Of a DNA stretch of 64,000 nucleotides, positions 1-13,200 are shown one piece after another. Source of the stretch: Sergeia podlipaevii. Its lineage: Eukaryota > Euglenozoa > Kinetoplastea > Trypanosomatida > Trypanosomatidae. The stretch spans positions 1-64,000 of the forward strand of contig JASANZ010002187.1 of assembly GCA_030849805.1 (NCBI GenBank). The letters run 5' to 3'. A program made the translations under genes and the position numbers. A model generated the notes under the pieces. It saw nothing but the letters and a program-made list of their open reading frames with translations, was not told the DNA's origin and ran no database searches. Each line of letters starts with the position of its first letter. The stretch's first letter is position 1.

Positions 1-610
1 CCCCCTTCCCTCCTTCTCTTTTTTTATTATCTCCGCTCTTGTTGTATTACTCACTGCTTTCACTTTTTTTTTTCCCCCCCTTTCCTCCCTTTATTTATTT
101 TCCACTTACTTTTTTTTACTTTAAGAAAAAATGTTTTATTATTATTACTATTTTTCATCATATCTTGTATTTTTTTCATTTATTTATTTTCTTCCTTCTC
201 TGCCAGAAACTCCAGGGTCGTTATCTTATTTGTGATATATATCTGTGCATTTTTTCTCTCTCCATCTTTTTCTAGTTCTTATGTTTGTTTGTTTCTTTTT
301 TTTTTTTGGTCATTTTTTTTCCGTATTGTTGATTTTTTTTCTTTTTTTTTCTATGTTGTGTTGTAGTTGTATATATATTTATTTCTTTACTTATTTATTC
401 TCCACTTATGTTTATTGCTTTAAAAAGAATAAACATAGCGCGCGATATATATACAGTGCTGGAGGTGTCGAATCGTACGCATACAACATTTCTGAGTGCG
501 CACATGTTTCTTTTCATCTAACTACTATCTAAACGGGGGAAAAAAAAAGAGCCCCTTCCTTTTCAGAACTATCCATTTTTTTTTTGTTTCATTATCATTA
601 CTTTTTTTTT

Positions 611-760
611 TGTGTGTGTGTGTGTGCCGCCTCCCCTTCCTTCTTCTCTCACATGAATTGACCATGGATGGAATGAAATAGAGGTGTGACTTGGTGTAAA
701 TATGCGAGCGTGTGTATGTTTGTGCGTGCGTGCGTGCGTGTGTGCGTGTGTGCGAGCGAG
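611..760. repeat. (TG)n and (TGCG)n microsatellites
   Basis: TG dinucleotides run from 611 to 626. A second block at about 720-760 alternates TGCG and TGTG units and ends in GCGA repeats. These are ordinary dinucleotide/tetranucleotide slippage repeats in a spacer, with no sign of coding. Confidence 0.8.
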
Positions 761-942
761 TGTGATTGAATGATACACTTTTATGTATGCCGTGCAACAT
801 TATTAATATTTTTGATGCTGAGTTTGACCTTGGAATTCTGGCTCTTACTATTATTATTATTATTATTTTAACTGTTTGACACTTCTTTTTTTGTGTGTTA
901 CTTTCGTTCTTTTTTTTTCCCCTTGGTTGTTACAGCGTTGAG

Positions 943-965
943 TATATATATATATATATATATAT
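943..965. repeat. (TA)n microsatellite
   Basis: An uninterrupted TA dinucleotide run of about 23 bases. Similar (TA)n runs occur in most other spacers of the window. Confidence 0.85.
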
Positions 966-1250
966 GTATATTTTTTTAATTCTTTGCTACGCTAGACGCC
1001 ACGGAGGGCCGATAGCGAAAATAACAGCAACAGAACAGCTGTGCCAACGACAAATAGTGAGGTGCAACAGTAGTAGGAGCCTTTCGTGGTTTTACTTATA
1101 TATATGTATATATATTTTTTCTTCTTTATATATACATACGTATTTATATACACATATATATAAGGGTAATACATCTCTGTATTTTTTTTTTTTTTTTTGA
1201 AATATAAAATATGGAGTGTGTATGATAGTGGTTGACCACATTTTTTTTTT

Positions 1251-1277
1251 TTACTTTTACTTTTACTTTTACTTTTC
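1251..1277. repeat. TTTTAC hexamer tandem repeat
   Basis: Between four and five consecutive copies of a TTTTAC/CTTTTA hexamer follow a T12 run. The unit is not the TTAGGG telomere repeat, so this is local slippage and not telomeric sequence. Confidence 0.75.
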
Positions 1278-1735
1278 ATTTTCTTTTTATCTTATCTTTT
1301 CTCTTGGAATACTTCTTTCATTTTTTGTAATATCTTCCTAATCATTATTCTTACTTTGACTTTTATTGTGTGTGTGTGTGTTGATAGCACACCTTTTTTT
1401 TTACGTTGGATATTTATGTGTGTTTGCTTCTATGTTGTACGCGGTTGCCTGGGAAAGTGTACATGTGTTATGCCCATTGCACACACACACACAAAAAAAA
1501 AAAATGAGAAATAACAAGATTTGAAGGATATTTTGCTGTATGTAGGATATAAACACAGAGAAAGAGAGAGAGAGAGAGGGAAAGTAAACGGTAGATTTCT
1601 TCACTTTTCTCTTTAAAACTAAAAAAAAAGAAAGAAAATTGTAAGGAGGAAAAAAATGCACCTTTACACACGCAGACACAGACATTTTAAAGTATAAAAA
1701 ACAATATTCATTAAGAGAAAAGGATCGTGTGGCGA

Positions 1736-1761
1736 TGTGTCAATAGTGTGTCAATAGTGTG
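1736..1761. repeat. 11-bp direct tandem repeat
   Basis: The unit TGTGTCAATAG occurs twice back to back (1736-1746 and 1747-1757), followed by a partial third copy TGTG. Unlike its surroundings it is not a simple dinucleotide repeat. Confidence 0.8.
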
Positions 1762-4110
1762 CTTCTATCGTGGATCTGCTAGCTAACATTCTTTTTTTTT
1801 TTTTTGCTTCTTTTTTTCTTCTTCACATTTTTCTTTTTGTATGAGTGTGACTGTATATATGTATTGAGTGCGCGTGTGACTCTATCTTTTTTTTTCTTTT
1901 GCAGACATTTTGTTTTTAACTCTCCTATGTTTTTCTCCTCTTTTTCATCTTTTTTTTTTTTTGTTTGCACAGACGTGCATTTTCTTTCTTTCGAAACGCT
2001 CCTGCTTTGCTTTGCTTTTTTTTTTTCCTGTACGTTTCTGTCTCTGGAGGAAAGTTGCCCCTCACCACGCACTTCTACAAGTTCAATATATATATGTATG
2101 TGCATAGAGTCTAGGAGATAGGTGTACCGGTTCTCCAGCACGGTTCTATGTATATTCTTTCGCTCTCATCTGATTGTGCGTCGCTACAGTGCGTGGAATG
2201 CGTGCGTTTCCGCTCGTGTTCCTACGGCTTGACGCGCGCTCACGAACGTGCGTAAAAAAAAAAAACTGTGATCTTTTTCTTTTTCTTTTTCTTTTCCTTT
2301 TTCTCTTCTCTGATTCTTTAAGAAAATGTTTTCCTTTCCATTGCCACCCCTCAAAAATCGTGACTTCTCTTTGTTTTCCTTGCGTTCTTATTCACGAACA
2401 TTTGCGCGTTTCACCATTTGTTATCCAGATATTTTTCCTGTTGTTTGCTACTTACTGTGGCTCCTTTCATTCTAAAACCTGTGAAGGAGGGCCGAGTAAA
2501 GGGGTAGGGAGAGATGAAGCAACATCAAAAAAAAAAAAAATCCAACAACCACGATTTGCGCACTTTTGTTTATAGCAAGAATTCAAACATTTTTTTTTCT
2601 TTTTTTTGCTTTATTTTTGTACTCACCATCTTTCTGTGCGAGAACAGAGGCAGAAAGAGAGACCAGTATCTTTATACTCGTGCTATACATCTATGGGGGA
2701 TCATAGAAGGAAAAAAATATTTTATTTTTGCTATTATTGCTATTAGTATATATATATATTCCCTTCTCTCTTTTTTTTTCCCTCCAAATATGTGATATGT
2801 TGGTGAGCTTACGATTTACTACGGGTGAGGAGGGGGAAGGCTTGCAGTGCATTCTGCTCGATATACTGCCGAAGCTGGAATTCAGATGATTCGGAAGGAA
2901 TTTTTTTTTAAAAAGAAAATAACAAAAAAGAAAACTGTGTGTGCATCACAGACACACTAACAAAAGTGTTTTTTTTTCTTTCAATTCACTTACATGTATC
3001 TATAACGACTATTTCGCGTTTATCTATTTATCTTTTTTTATTTATTGTTGCTACAACACATAAGGCTGAATGCCTTTTAAATGACAGACGTAGGTGCATG
3101 GAGAGGGGAGGGCACCGCCTTGATAGTGGTGAGGAAAGAAAGGAAGAAATATATATGGTAATTAGAGGTAGTAGCACACACAAGACACGTTCATTTTTTT
3201 TTCTTTTCTTTTCTTTTTTTTTTCCCTTTTTTTTTGCCTTTGCTTACACCTCTGACGTAAACAGGAAGTCCTACAAGTACTTGCACGCTTACGCATACAC
3301 AAAACTGAATCTATATATATATATATTTATTTATCATCACTAAAATAATAATAAAAAAAGACGATTTTATGGATACAAGTATATGTTGGACGTTTGCACG
3401 AGATGATCTCTTTCATTGCAATACTATAAGAGCGAACACTATGTATTACGTACGTACATTTTTTATTATTATCTGTTTTTCTCTTTTTTTTTTTTTATGC
3501 GCGCACTAGCCACGTTTTTCTCATTTTTTTTTTGTTCTTTCCTTTCTCTTCCCTTTTCTCTCTTCTTCTCCTTTACTTTTTTTTTTTCTTTTGTGTATGT
3601 GTTGATTTTTCAGAGCATCATTCATCCATTCTTAAAAAAAAAAAGCGCAATTATATTTGCTTCACTCAAACAGTGAGTGGGGCATAAGCTTCCTTTTTTT
3701 TTTTTGGTAGGTAGACTGTCTAAATATATTTTTGTTTCTAGCGGGCACCTACATACCCACTTCGTCAAGAATAGTATATATATTTTTTAATATATATATA
3801 TATTATTCAAGTGATTTTTGTATATATACATATATATATTCAGAGGTCAAGGCAACAAGTGCTTCTGCACGATAGTGGATTTCTTTTTTTTTTTTTGTTT
3901 GTTTGTGAATAGTTTTCATCCTTTTTTTTGGAGTATATATTTTGGCAACTTCTTTTTTTTTTCTTTTTGCTTGCCTTTATTTCAAAATATATATTTTTAC
4001 ACGTTTATGTGGTGATGCATTCTTATGCATACAACAATAACAACAACAATCCGCATTAAGAACCACATCAGGGCCAAGAGAGATTAATTAAAAGTGATTC
4101 GGTTTCTTCT

Positions 4111-4120
4111 ACCCCTACAG
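4111..4120 (+). promoter_or_regulatory. Predicted spliced-leader acceptor for the 3228-aa gene
   Basis: The pyrimidine tract GGTTTCTTCTACCCCTACAG ends in AG at 4119-4120. It gives a 5' UTR of about 100 nt to the ATG at 4222. The prediction rests on the trypanosomatid rule of a polypyrimidine tract followed by AG, with no transcript evidence. Confidence 0.5.
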
Positions 4121-4221
4121 TTACGATTTTAACAATTGGAAATACACATCACACAGTGGTGGTGACTGCAGTGATATTTTAAATAGAAGCAGTAGCAGCC
4201 GCAGCGTACGGCCAAACTTTC

Positions 4222-7200
4222 TTGATCGCATCACCCTCACACCAAGCCATGGAGAAACGTGCGGAGTCACACGTCTCTGCACTGGTAGATGATCAACACC
4301 ATCCTCACCACTACGCACAACCGCGCGCGAACGTGTGTCGTGATAGACCGCAAGAAGCACCGCAACTGCCACTACACCAGTTGACGTTATCACGCTCTAC
4401 CACTATGCCACAACAATCCGCGCTTCTCACGGCGAAGTCTGTTGACTCCGCCGTCACGGTGGAGACACTAACTCATAATGAAGGGTCTTTGGCGCACGGC
4501 TTATCGACTCCAGACACCACGACTATCACCAACACACACGCTGGCGTTGGAACAGGACAGCTACTCACCACTGCGACGACCTCCGCGTTAGACTTGATCA
4601 AACAACCTTATAGTTCTCCAGCTCCACGACAATCGTCTCTCCTCGCACCGAATAGTACTTTACTATTGTCGAACTGTTCTGCCCAGACACCTTTTTCTCA
4701 TCGAAGCCCGCACAAACATCAGCGACAGCGGCAGCAGCAGCAGGCAGAACACTGTGATCATACGCCCCTTGAGAACATCTCTGAAGGAATGTCAAGCGAG
4801 GCATTGAGCAGCGTGTCCACAACCCCTCCAGCGAAAACCTGCGGGAAAACGAAAAACGATACTCTCGTAGCGGTCGCCTCCAGCGTGTTGCCCTCACTAC
4901 CCCCTGCGCCTATGCCCCTTGTTTCTGGTCGACAACGCAATCAGCATGCGCCAGGCTTGTGCGAGGTCATAGGTGACTCGACGATGCCCTTTGTGCCTAC
5001 GCTACCCCCTCCCGCAGCACTTTCCCCCCCAATTACTTTTGCCTCCTCGCTTATCTCCGCTCCAGCAGGATTCATTGAAGTCTTTGGAGAGACCGTGCCT
5101 CCTCCTAGTACACGCCTAGGAAAGTCCCCTCCCCACTTTTGCAATAGAGGCTGTACAAACGTGAGTGGCGGCGTGGAGGCGAACGCGATGGTAGATACCT
5201 CTCTAACGCAGGATGACCAGCAAAGCGAACAACAACAACAGCAACAGAAGCAGGAACAACTGTTGGAAGCGCCACTGTTGACGTACACAAGAGCGTGTCC
5301 TCAAATTCAGATCGCGTCAACCGCGTGGAAAGGCGAATCTGCCAATCGGCAAACCAGTGACTCTTCTCTTGTCGTGCCGGACACCACCGCAAACACAACC
5401 TCGCTGATGCACCTTCAAGTTTTTCCTGTGAGTGAGGGCGTGGCCACATCACCCATCAAAGCGCCTATGGCATCAAAAGAGCGATTTTCGGTGACGACGC
5501 CGCTCTTTACGGCGCAACCGGCAATAATGGCGACGACGAGTACAACACGTACGAATAGCATTGATAGCGGCAGCCTTCATGCACGGTCCTCCATATCTAG
5601 CTCTAATGCAGGCATGAGCTGTGGTGCACAAGGTCCACAATCTCTTTTACTGTCCCCGTCTTTCCTCACCCCGCTGCCATCTATGACGCCACCCAAGCTT
5701 GAGACACTCACACAGGGGGAGACTACAGAGCATGGAGATGAAACGTGCGTTTTTCATGAGAGCACTTCCTTCAAGTCCGCTAGCGAGCGCACGGCACAGA
5801 GAGAGAGAGGCACCTCTTCACTACTACTAGAGCAACAGCAGCAACGAGGTCATTTTTCTGCGATATCGACTCCAACACGCGCTCACCACCACCACCACCA
5901 TCATCATCATCGACACGGTGCAAAGACGAGTTGCGGGCATCATGGCCGGCTCTTGAGCATACATGTAAATATGAACAACGGCAACCATCAAGAGGCCAAT
6001 GCCAAAGTAGTGGGAAGCGAGGAAAAGCATAGGCATCCGAGTTTCCCTGGCTTACTCACTGAGGATGGTGGTGGCGGACGACTTAGAAGTGCGTCTGACC
6101 CCCAGCAGCTGAAGCAGCGCCATCGTCGTCACGCTCGTCGTCGTCGTCCACACGGTGAGTCAGGTCGGAGCAGCCATGTCGCCCACTGTGGATCCGCAGA
6201 GGATGAGTTTGAGCAGACTTCCATGACCGACTCACAGCCTTTCTCGTGCTACACTGGCTCCGCCACCACCAACTCCAGGACTGCGTCTACGAGTGCGACT
6301 TCCCTCATCGCTTACGACAGCGCGGATCACTCGACGAGGACCGCGTCGTGGCACGGCACCTCAGGAAAGTCATTCACAGCGGCCGTGGGAGGAGCGGGGT
6401 CTTCTCGGACGATAAAGCCATCGCTGGAGCACTCCATGGAGGGCTTCCACAACAGTGAGAAGGGTGAGAGGCAAATAAGGGAGATTGAGCGCGCAAACGT
6501 GGTTGCTGTTGTTGCTACGACTGAAGAAAATATGGAAGTGGCGGACGTCCAAAGCGGGGTGGCGGTAGCTAGTAGTGACGGTGGAGTGGTGACACCAATT
6601 CCGCCGTGTCTACTAATGGTGGCGACTAATCAGGACGGCGCTGTCAACCCTAGATCGCTGTTTGCAGACGAAAACAATGGAGGATGGAATACAGCCTGCG
6701 TGCCTGGAGCCATGGAGAGTCGAGCTGCTATGCATCACCGGGATGGAAGTTTAAATGAACAGGAGCTTCGGAATGATGAAGCACTAGTGTCGGGCCGTAC
6801 TCTCCTGTCATTTTCTAATGTTGAAAGTCTCCACCTGGATAGCCCTGACGCCACCTCACCCATACAGGCGAACACATCAGGACAGCTACCAGTGGGCGAT
6901 GCTACACCCATCACCTCTATCAATAATCCTTCTCTCTTCTCTAGCATCAGCGCTGACGCCTCAGGTCAGGCGCGATTTGACGCCACTGTTGTGATTCTTG
7001 CTGCACGGAGCAGCGGCAGTCAAGCAATCAAGTCTTTCACTGCTGGCCGCCGTGCCCCACATTGTGTGAAGTTGTGTTGCAAGGGCAGCACTACTTCTCC
7101 TCCTGGCTACAGCAACATCAACCACAGCATGAGTGTGCTTTCTCTCCCAACATCGATTCATCACAAAAACAGTAAAAAGCGCACTAGCAACAACTACAGC

Positions 7201-10200
7201 AACCTCGTGGATAGCTCTAAATTGCTTCAAGCTTCAGGGAAGCGTGTGTGGCTCAGCCACAGCTCACTTGCTGTGTCAGATAGAGGCGTTGACGGTGTCG
7301 GCAGCGACGTCAATACGACGATGAGTGCTTCAACGGGTGTGGGTGAAGTGGAAAGAGGTGAAACTGCTGTGCTGTCTCTTGCACACCCCTTTGCTACCAA
7401 TCGTTCTGTACCGGGTGCTACCTCCACCACTATCGTTGCTGATGATGCTGATGCTGCTGCTGCTGTGGCGACCAACGAACATGCATTATCCTCTGTCACC
7501 ACCGCGCACACACGATCGCAGCGGAAGCCGCTAACCATCACGGCGACGATGACGATGACGAAAACGAAGAAGGATGACGACGGCGCGTTTTGCTCGGTTC
7601 ACTCGTCTAACAAGGCAATACGTCGTGTTGCTCGCTTCTTCCAATGTTCCAGTGACGGTGGTCTTCCTATGAACCAGTACAACGCTGAGGTACTTGTGGA
7701 CAGTCCTACTGCTCAAACTGCTTTTACAACTGCCGCGAGTGGTGGCAGCAACGCAAAGACGGAAGCGGCGCGGGATGCTCCTTCTGAGAGAAACCTATCG
7801 ACGTTCTCTCCTCGTTGTAAGACCAGTAATCTGACCATCAACCACGCGACGACGGCAACTTCTCTTCAAAGCGTCCCAGACACATCTAGCGTGAGAGAGG
7901 ACACCGCAGGTCCAGCATTTTCTATGCCAGCATTGTTGCCCAAGCCGCCTGCCAGTGTTTTCATCCTACCATCTGAGCAGATGCGTCTGCTGACGAAGAC
8001 GAAGTTATACGCTGGACAAGGAGAGCTGATGGTGGCGATCAGCGAGTTCGCCCGAAAGCAGCACTCTGATGCTGGAGATGATTACCGTGAGCCTTTTCTT
8101 CCTGCTGGATGCACAGGGTTTGCTATTCCTGCATTTTCTGAGATGCCACCTCCGATTTCGGAGGTGGCGCAGATTCTCTTATCTGAGGAGACTGAGAGAT
8201 CTATGGCACAGCAACAACAAGAACAACAACCTGCAACCTCTCATAGTACACGGCAGGAAGAAGGAAGTCTCCACAACAACAACAACCGCAGAAGCAGCAG
8301 CCACGATGTCGAGAAGGAATGCGAAGGCCAAAACAGAAAGGAGGACACACTGAGTGGCGTTGCCAATCCTTTTGTGACGCCACGTATCTGGAAGCAGCAC
8401 CAAGGGTTTCTTAGCGTCGCTGCGTTGTCGCGCATGCAGGATACGGTAATGCCTGCGATTCAATCGGCTCAGCAGTCGAGTATCACTGATCATGTATCAA
8501 GGCGTCAGCAGCGGCAGCGAGTGCGCACGTTTCGGAGTGCCGTTCGACCTAACGCGAGAGTCGCCTTTTCATCGTTGTGTGAGGATGCAAGCATCTTTAC
8601 AGCAGAAGCAGCAGCAACGGCGGGGGCGAGCAATGACAGGGCTTGCATTTCTAGTGATTGTCGAACAAGGACAGAAGGTACGTTACGCGGCGGTGCTACT
8701 GCCACTGCTACGGCATCTCAGAATTATCATGGCAGAGAAGGGTTAAGCCGTGAAAGCGCGAACACTAAAAAAGTGTGTGCACAGGCAGCCGAGACATCGA
8801 TGCAGCATTCGAGAACTGAGGGCAATCTTCGTACTAACTGTACGAGAGATAGCGTAGCAAGGATGACGGCGGGGGATGGACCGACGACAGTGACCAATGC
8901 TAGTTTCCTTACAGTCTGCAACAGCGGCACAGCCGCCGCCGCACAGGGAGATAACTGGCAGCTGCTACCTTTTGACAGTCGCGCCATGTTTTCCTACTTT
9001 GTCAATTACAACCGTTCTCCTTCTATCGCCGCATCACTACATTCGTCTAACAGCGGAGCCACGTTCAGCGGCTCATCCGGTCAAAATCCATCTTGCACCC
9101 ACACCGAGAGTGTGGCCACAGCTATGGAGGATGGCAGTCCTCGAGCGCTTCCATCTAGGTTTTCGTCTCTTGGCAGTCGAACGTGGACGAGCGCTGTGCG
9201 TGGTCATGGGGCTGGGGAGGGACTTTTAGGTCCGACGCAGCGGCGCCTACGAAGGACACTGAGCAGCAAAAGTGCCATGTATCCTACTGCTTCGTCATTG
9301 ACGTTTAGCGCTAGTCGAGGTGCCGCTGCCGGTGGCGTCGGCTATTGCCAAGCCAGCAGCGGCGGCAGCAACAGCGGTAGCCCACAAAACTCGCGTCAGC
9401 ATAGTACTGTGAGTGCCCACGGAAGCGTCCGCAATGATAACAGTGGGATCAAGAGAAATGATGCCGGGTATGGAGGAGGAGCGACTCACAGTGAGAGTGT
9501 CTTGAGCAGGACTGCAAGCGCGTGCTTTTACCGAGCGGTTGCCGCCGCTGCAGCGCTGAATGGTAATAGTGGCAACAGTGGCCAAGAAGCTGCGGCAAGT
9601 ACGGCGACGGTAAGCACCAGCAACACCAACAGTAATGGTGGCACGCGGCGCACGGTTGTCGTACTGCTGCAAGGCGATGGTGAAGCAGAAGATTTGATCG
9701 CACCAACACACGCTGGCGGTCAGCAGCAGAAGTGGCAACGTATGGAGGGAGATACGGAAGTGAAGGAGGAAGCAACAAAACAACAACGACGAAGCAATCT
9801 TTGTCATGCAGCGGCAAGCGGCAGTAGCTCCACCACGAGCAGCGTTGTTGGGGATGGTGTCGCTGCTGCTGGTACTGGTGCGACGGCGACTTCGTCTTCT
9901 TACTTGGATGTGGGTGCTCTTCATGACGTACCATGTACACACGACAGCAAGTTATACTCAAACGGGGTTGTCTCTTTGGTTTCCTCTCCTCTTCTTACCC
10001 ACTCCTCCACCGGTGTTCATCATCGTCATCATCAGGCCCAACATTACCCTCGCTATCACCATAGCATCAATAGCAAGTGTAATGACGCTGCTGGTCATGA
10101 TTCCTACTCGTCTCAGCATGAAGGCGGCGCACCCCAGCAAGACGGCATTGATGATCCCATCTTTCCATTCCCCTTTGTGTATAGTGAATCAATTCTATCG

Positions 10201-13200
10201 CATCCTAGCTTGTACGCAGATAGTGATAGTTGTGACAGCAGCACGAGCAGCTTTAGCCGTAACCACTCCCAGCACCGCAGTGCCGGTTCATCCACGCATG
10301 ACCCGCCATTTCCGCTCCTCCCGTCTTCGATCTTGACCGCGCCTTTCATTCGTGAAGGCACGACGGAGGCCACCTGCTCTGTTCCTTCGTCTCTAGCTCC
10401 GTCGTGTTTATTGGCACATCAGCACGGGGTTGGAGATGGTCATGGCGGTGCTGGTATGCCTTCTCCTCCTCTCTTCCTGCATCAGCATAGTAGTACTTTG
10501 ACCAGTAACCGCAGTAGCAGCAGCAGCAACAGCAGCAACACGAGTGCTGCACACAGCCACCTTTTATCAACCCATTCTCAAACAAGCGTCGGCAGCAGTA
10601 GTACACTCGCAAGTTGGGGTTCTATGGCTGCTGAAGGTGCTAGCAAGAAGGGAAACAGTGCAGAGTCGCTCGTGGTACACAACGTGTACCAAGCTCATGA
10701 TGAGACAAGGCACTTGGCGTCCCCTTTGAGTAGTAACCCGCTGAATGGTATCCACGCAGAGCAGGAAAGCGGTAAAGAGAATGTAGACGAGAGGGAAGAA
10801 CGAGAGAAGGACAAAATGAAAGAGAAAAGAGATCTAGGGCAGAGGCAACCACGGGGCGATGGACAGGGGCTAAGACGAGCGCCTAAGCTGCAAACTGGTA
10901 AAGTTACTAAACCAGGTGAGCAAGGAGCGCTGCTGCAGGTTGGTACTGAGGTCGAAAGTTCCTGCATGTTGTCGGCAAAACACTCTGCTTCGTTTACTTA
11001 TTGTAGTGCGTCGTCCAACTTGATGGTTCTACGTGAAGCACCTGAGGCGAACGAAGAAGTCGCGTTGCCAATCTCATCGCAGTGTGCCGATACTACGCTT
11101 GTCAATGAGGAGGATATTGCGCCACAGTCGCCGCCTTTTGCAGGTGATAGAGAGGCTAAAAGTGCTTTGGGGAGCGATGCAGAGATGCGCGTGAAAGAAG
11201 AAGACGTAATGGGCGCTTTAAGACAAGATTCGCACGAGGACGATGAGGAGAGAGGGACGATGATTATACCATCCCTACTTTATGTCCCTACACGTCTGGC
11301 GAATGATCCTGCGCTGAAGCACCTCGTGGACAAGGCACGCTACTACACCCTGTCACCAGGGGCTGCGCGTGTCTATCGCTTTCCACATCAGGAGCAGTTA
11401 ACACAGCACGCAGCAACCATGGAAAACATGAGAGCGCACTCGCCGTGTACTGAAACTTCTTCTTTTCCTCTATCTTCTCCACTGATGACACACAAACCAG
11501 GCCGCAGTCATCATCACAACCACGAGCATGAGAAATCGACCCATACACCTTGTCGGCCGGTGAGAGAGGCCTCTTGGCATTTGCTGCCAACTCCTCCGCC
11601 GCACTCGCTAAAAAGCAACCTGCCGTCTGCGAGCCATATCAATCACAACCAAAACGCTGCGGCTACTACTACTGCTGCTGCTATTGCTATTGCTGGTGCT
11701 ACTGCCTCTACAGAAGGCTTGCCGCCCTCTCCACAACCAATTCCTTTTCCACCTCAGCAGCATCAGGTGATGATGCCCAATCCTCGCAGCGGCGGCGGCG
11801 GCGGAGGATTTGTTTTCAACGGTCGCTTCCTGTTCGCAGACACGAATGGAGAGATGTCGCTGATATCGTGTTCACCAGAGGTGACCGAGGTGGCGGGCGG
11901 CGGGGGCGTAGCGAACTCCAGTTTCTGTACGATTTCTACGATGATGACGGCAACGAGCGCGGGGAGTGCGTCTGCCTTGGATACGGTACTTGGAGGCGCT
12001 ATTAAGCACACCGGCATGCCAACTGCGCTGAGTCGTAGCCGAAGTCCCTCTCAGCAGGCTCAAGACTCTTTGCCTTTACCATTACCTCCGCAACTGCCAC
12101 CGCAATTAGAAGTTGCAAACACTACCGCCGCGACGCAGGCACCATACGCGCGGGTTCGCGACGGTAGCAGCAGTGACAGCAGCACTAGCTGTCGTGCAAG
12201 GCATAGCAGCACAGAGGCTGGTCGTGTAGGGAAGGAGGAGGAGCTGTCTTTGCCTACTCGCAATAACGGTCCAATGCCCACTTTAACAGCGTGTTCATCT
12301 TCCCAGCACACTTCCTCGTTGTCAGGAGCCTCCATTATGACAGCCACCATCACCTCCGGACAGCTTCCTGGTCTCCATCCACGCGGCAGCAACAGTTGCA
12401 GCCGCAGCTGTAGTAGTTCGCGTGACTGCCGTCGCACAAGCGCACAGCAGCAGTCACCGTTGGGTTTTGCGTTTGCACAACATCTTGCTCACTTTCATCG
12501 ACTGCCGAGCAGATGCTCACGCACAGGCTCGTGGTGTGGTTCGCCCGAGATGAACGAACGTCTGCACTGCTCGATGCTGTCAAACTCTCAAGGATGCGCC
12601 ACGGCCGCCTTGGCGGATAACCCGCCGTGTCTGTGTGAGTGCCGGGTTTTGACAGAGGGCCATAAAGAGCCAAGCTTCAATAAAGCAGAGCAGAAGGACG
12701 AAGGTAGTGGATCGCGCTGTAGATCGCGTGGCAAGAAGGACACTAAGAACGAAGGTGGCGATGGTGCTGACGGTCCAAACACATGTAGTGATGACGTGCT
12801 GCTACCTCGCGGATGCCAAATGACCTCTCTGCAGAGGGAGCTGATTATGAAAGGCGTGGCTGTCGCTGAGCCTCCCCGTCGTCACGCATCGCTACCTCAG
12901 CAGCTGCAGCAACAACCTTTTCAGGAGCCGCAAGCCTCTAGCAACTGTACCCCCACATGCCATTGCAGCGAGGCAGCTACCGCGGATCGCGTCATGGAGG
13001 CCCTCGCTATAACATCGATGCATGTCAGTAGTAGTGTCAATCGAAGTGGGACAGCAGCGCGGGGCGGTCTTCGCGGCCCCGCGGTGGCGAAGGCTGTGAG
13101 GGCAGATTCTGCTACAGCATCACCATCTACCGCAAAGGATCTCTCGACTATCCAGACTTCTCCTCTCCCAACGTGCACCGTGGGCCCTGTCTTACCACTA

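Larger units (their letters stand above)
1..4221. other. Gene-free low-complexity spacer at left edge
   Basis: This is 4.2 kb without a credible gene. The open frames in it translate to Phe/Leu/Tyr/Ile-rich strings, which is what polypyrimidine and (TA)n DNA gives in any frame. It holds many T-runs on the + strand, (TG)n near 611-626, a (TG/CG)n stretch near 720-760, (TA)n at 943-965, a TTTTAC-type hexamer repeat at 1251-1277 and an 11-bp tandem at 1736-1761. The last ~100 bases form the probable 5' UTR of the next gene. The far left may include the 3' UTR of a gene outside the window. No tRNA box B (GGTTCGA-like) was seen. Confidence 0.75.

Noticed and set aside
39..681. Short + strand frames at the left edge
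   Set aside because: Translations are Phe/Tyr/Leu/Ser strings from homopolymers and give no recognisable protein.
1251..1277. Hexamer repeat considered as telomeric
   Set aside because: The unit is TTTTAC, not TTAGGG, and is short and internal.
5884..5910. Poly-His run considered as a metal-binding site
   Set aside because: It is a triplet expansion in disordered sequence; similar runs of Gln, Ser and Thr occur nearby.
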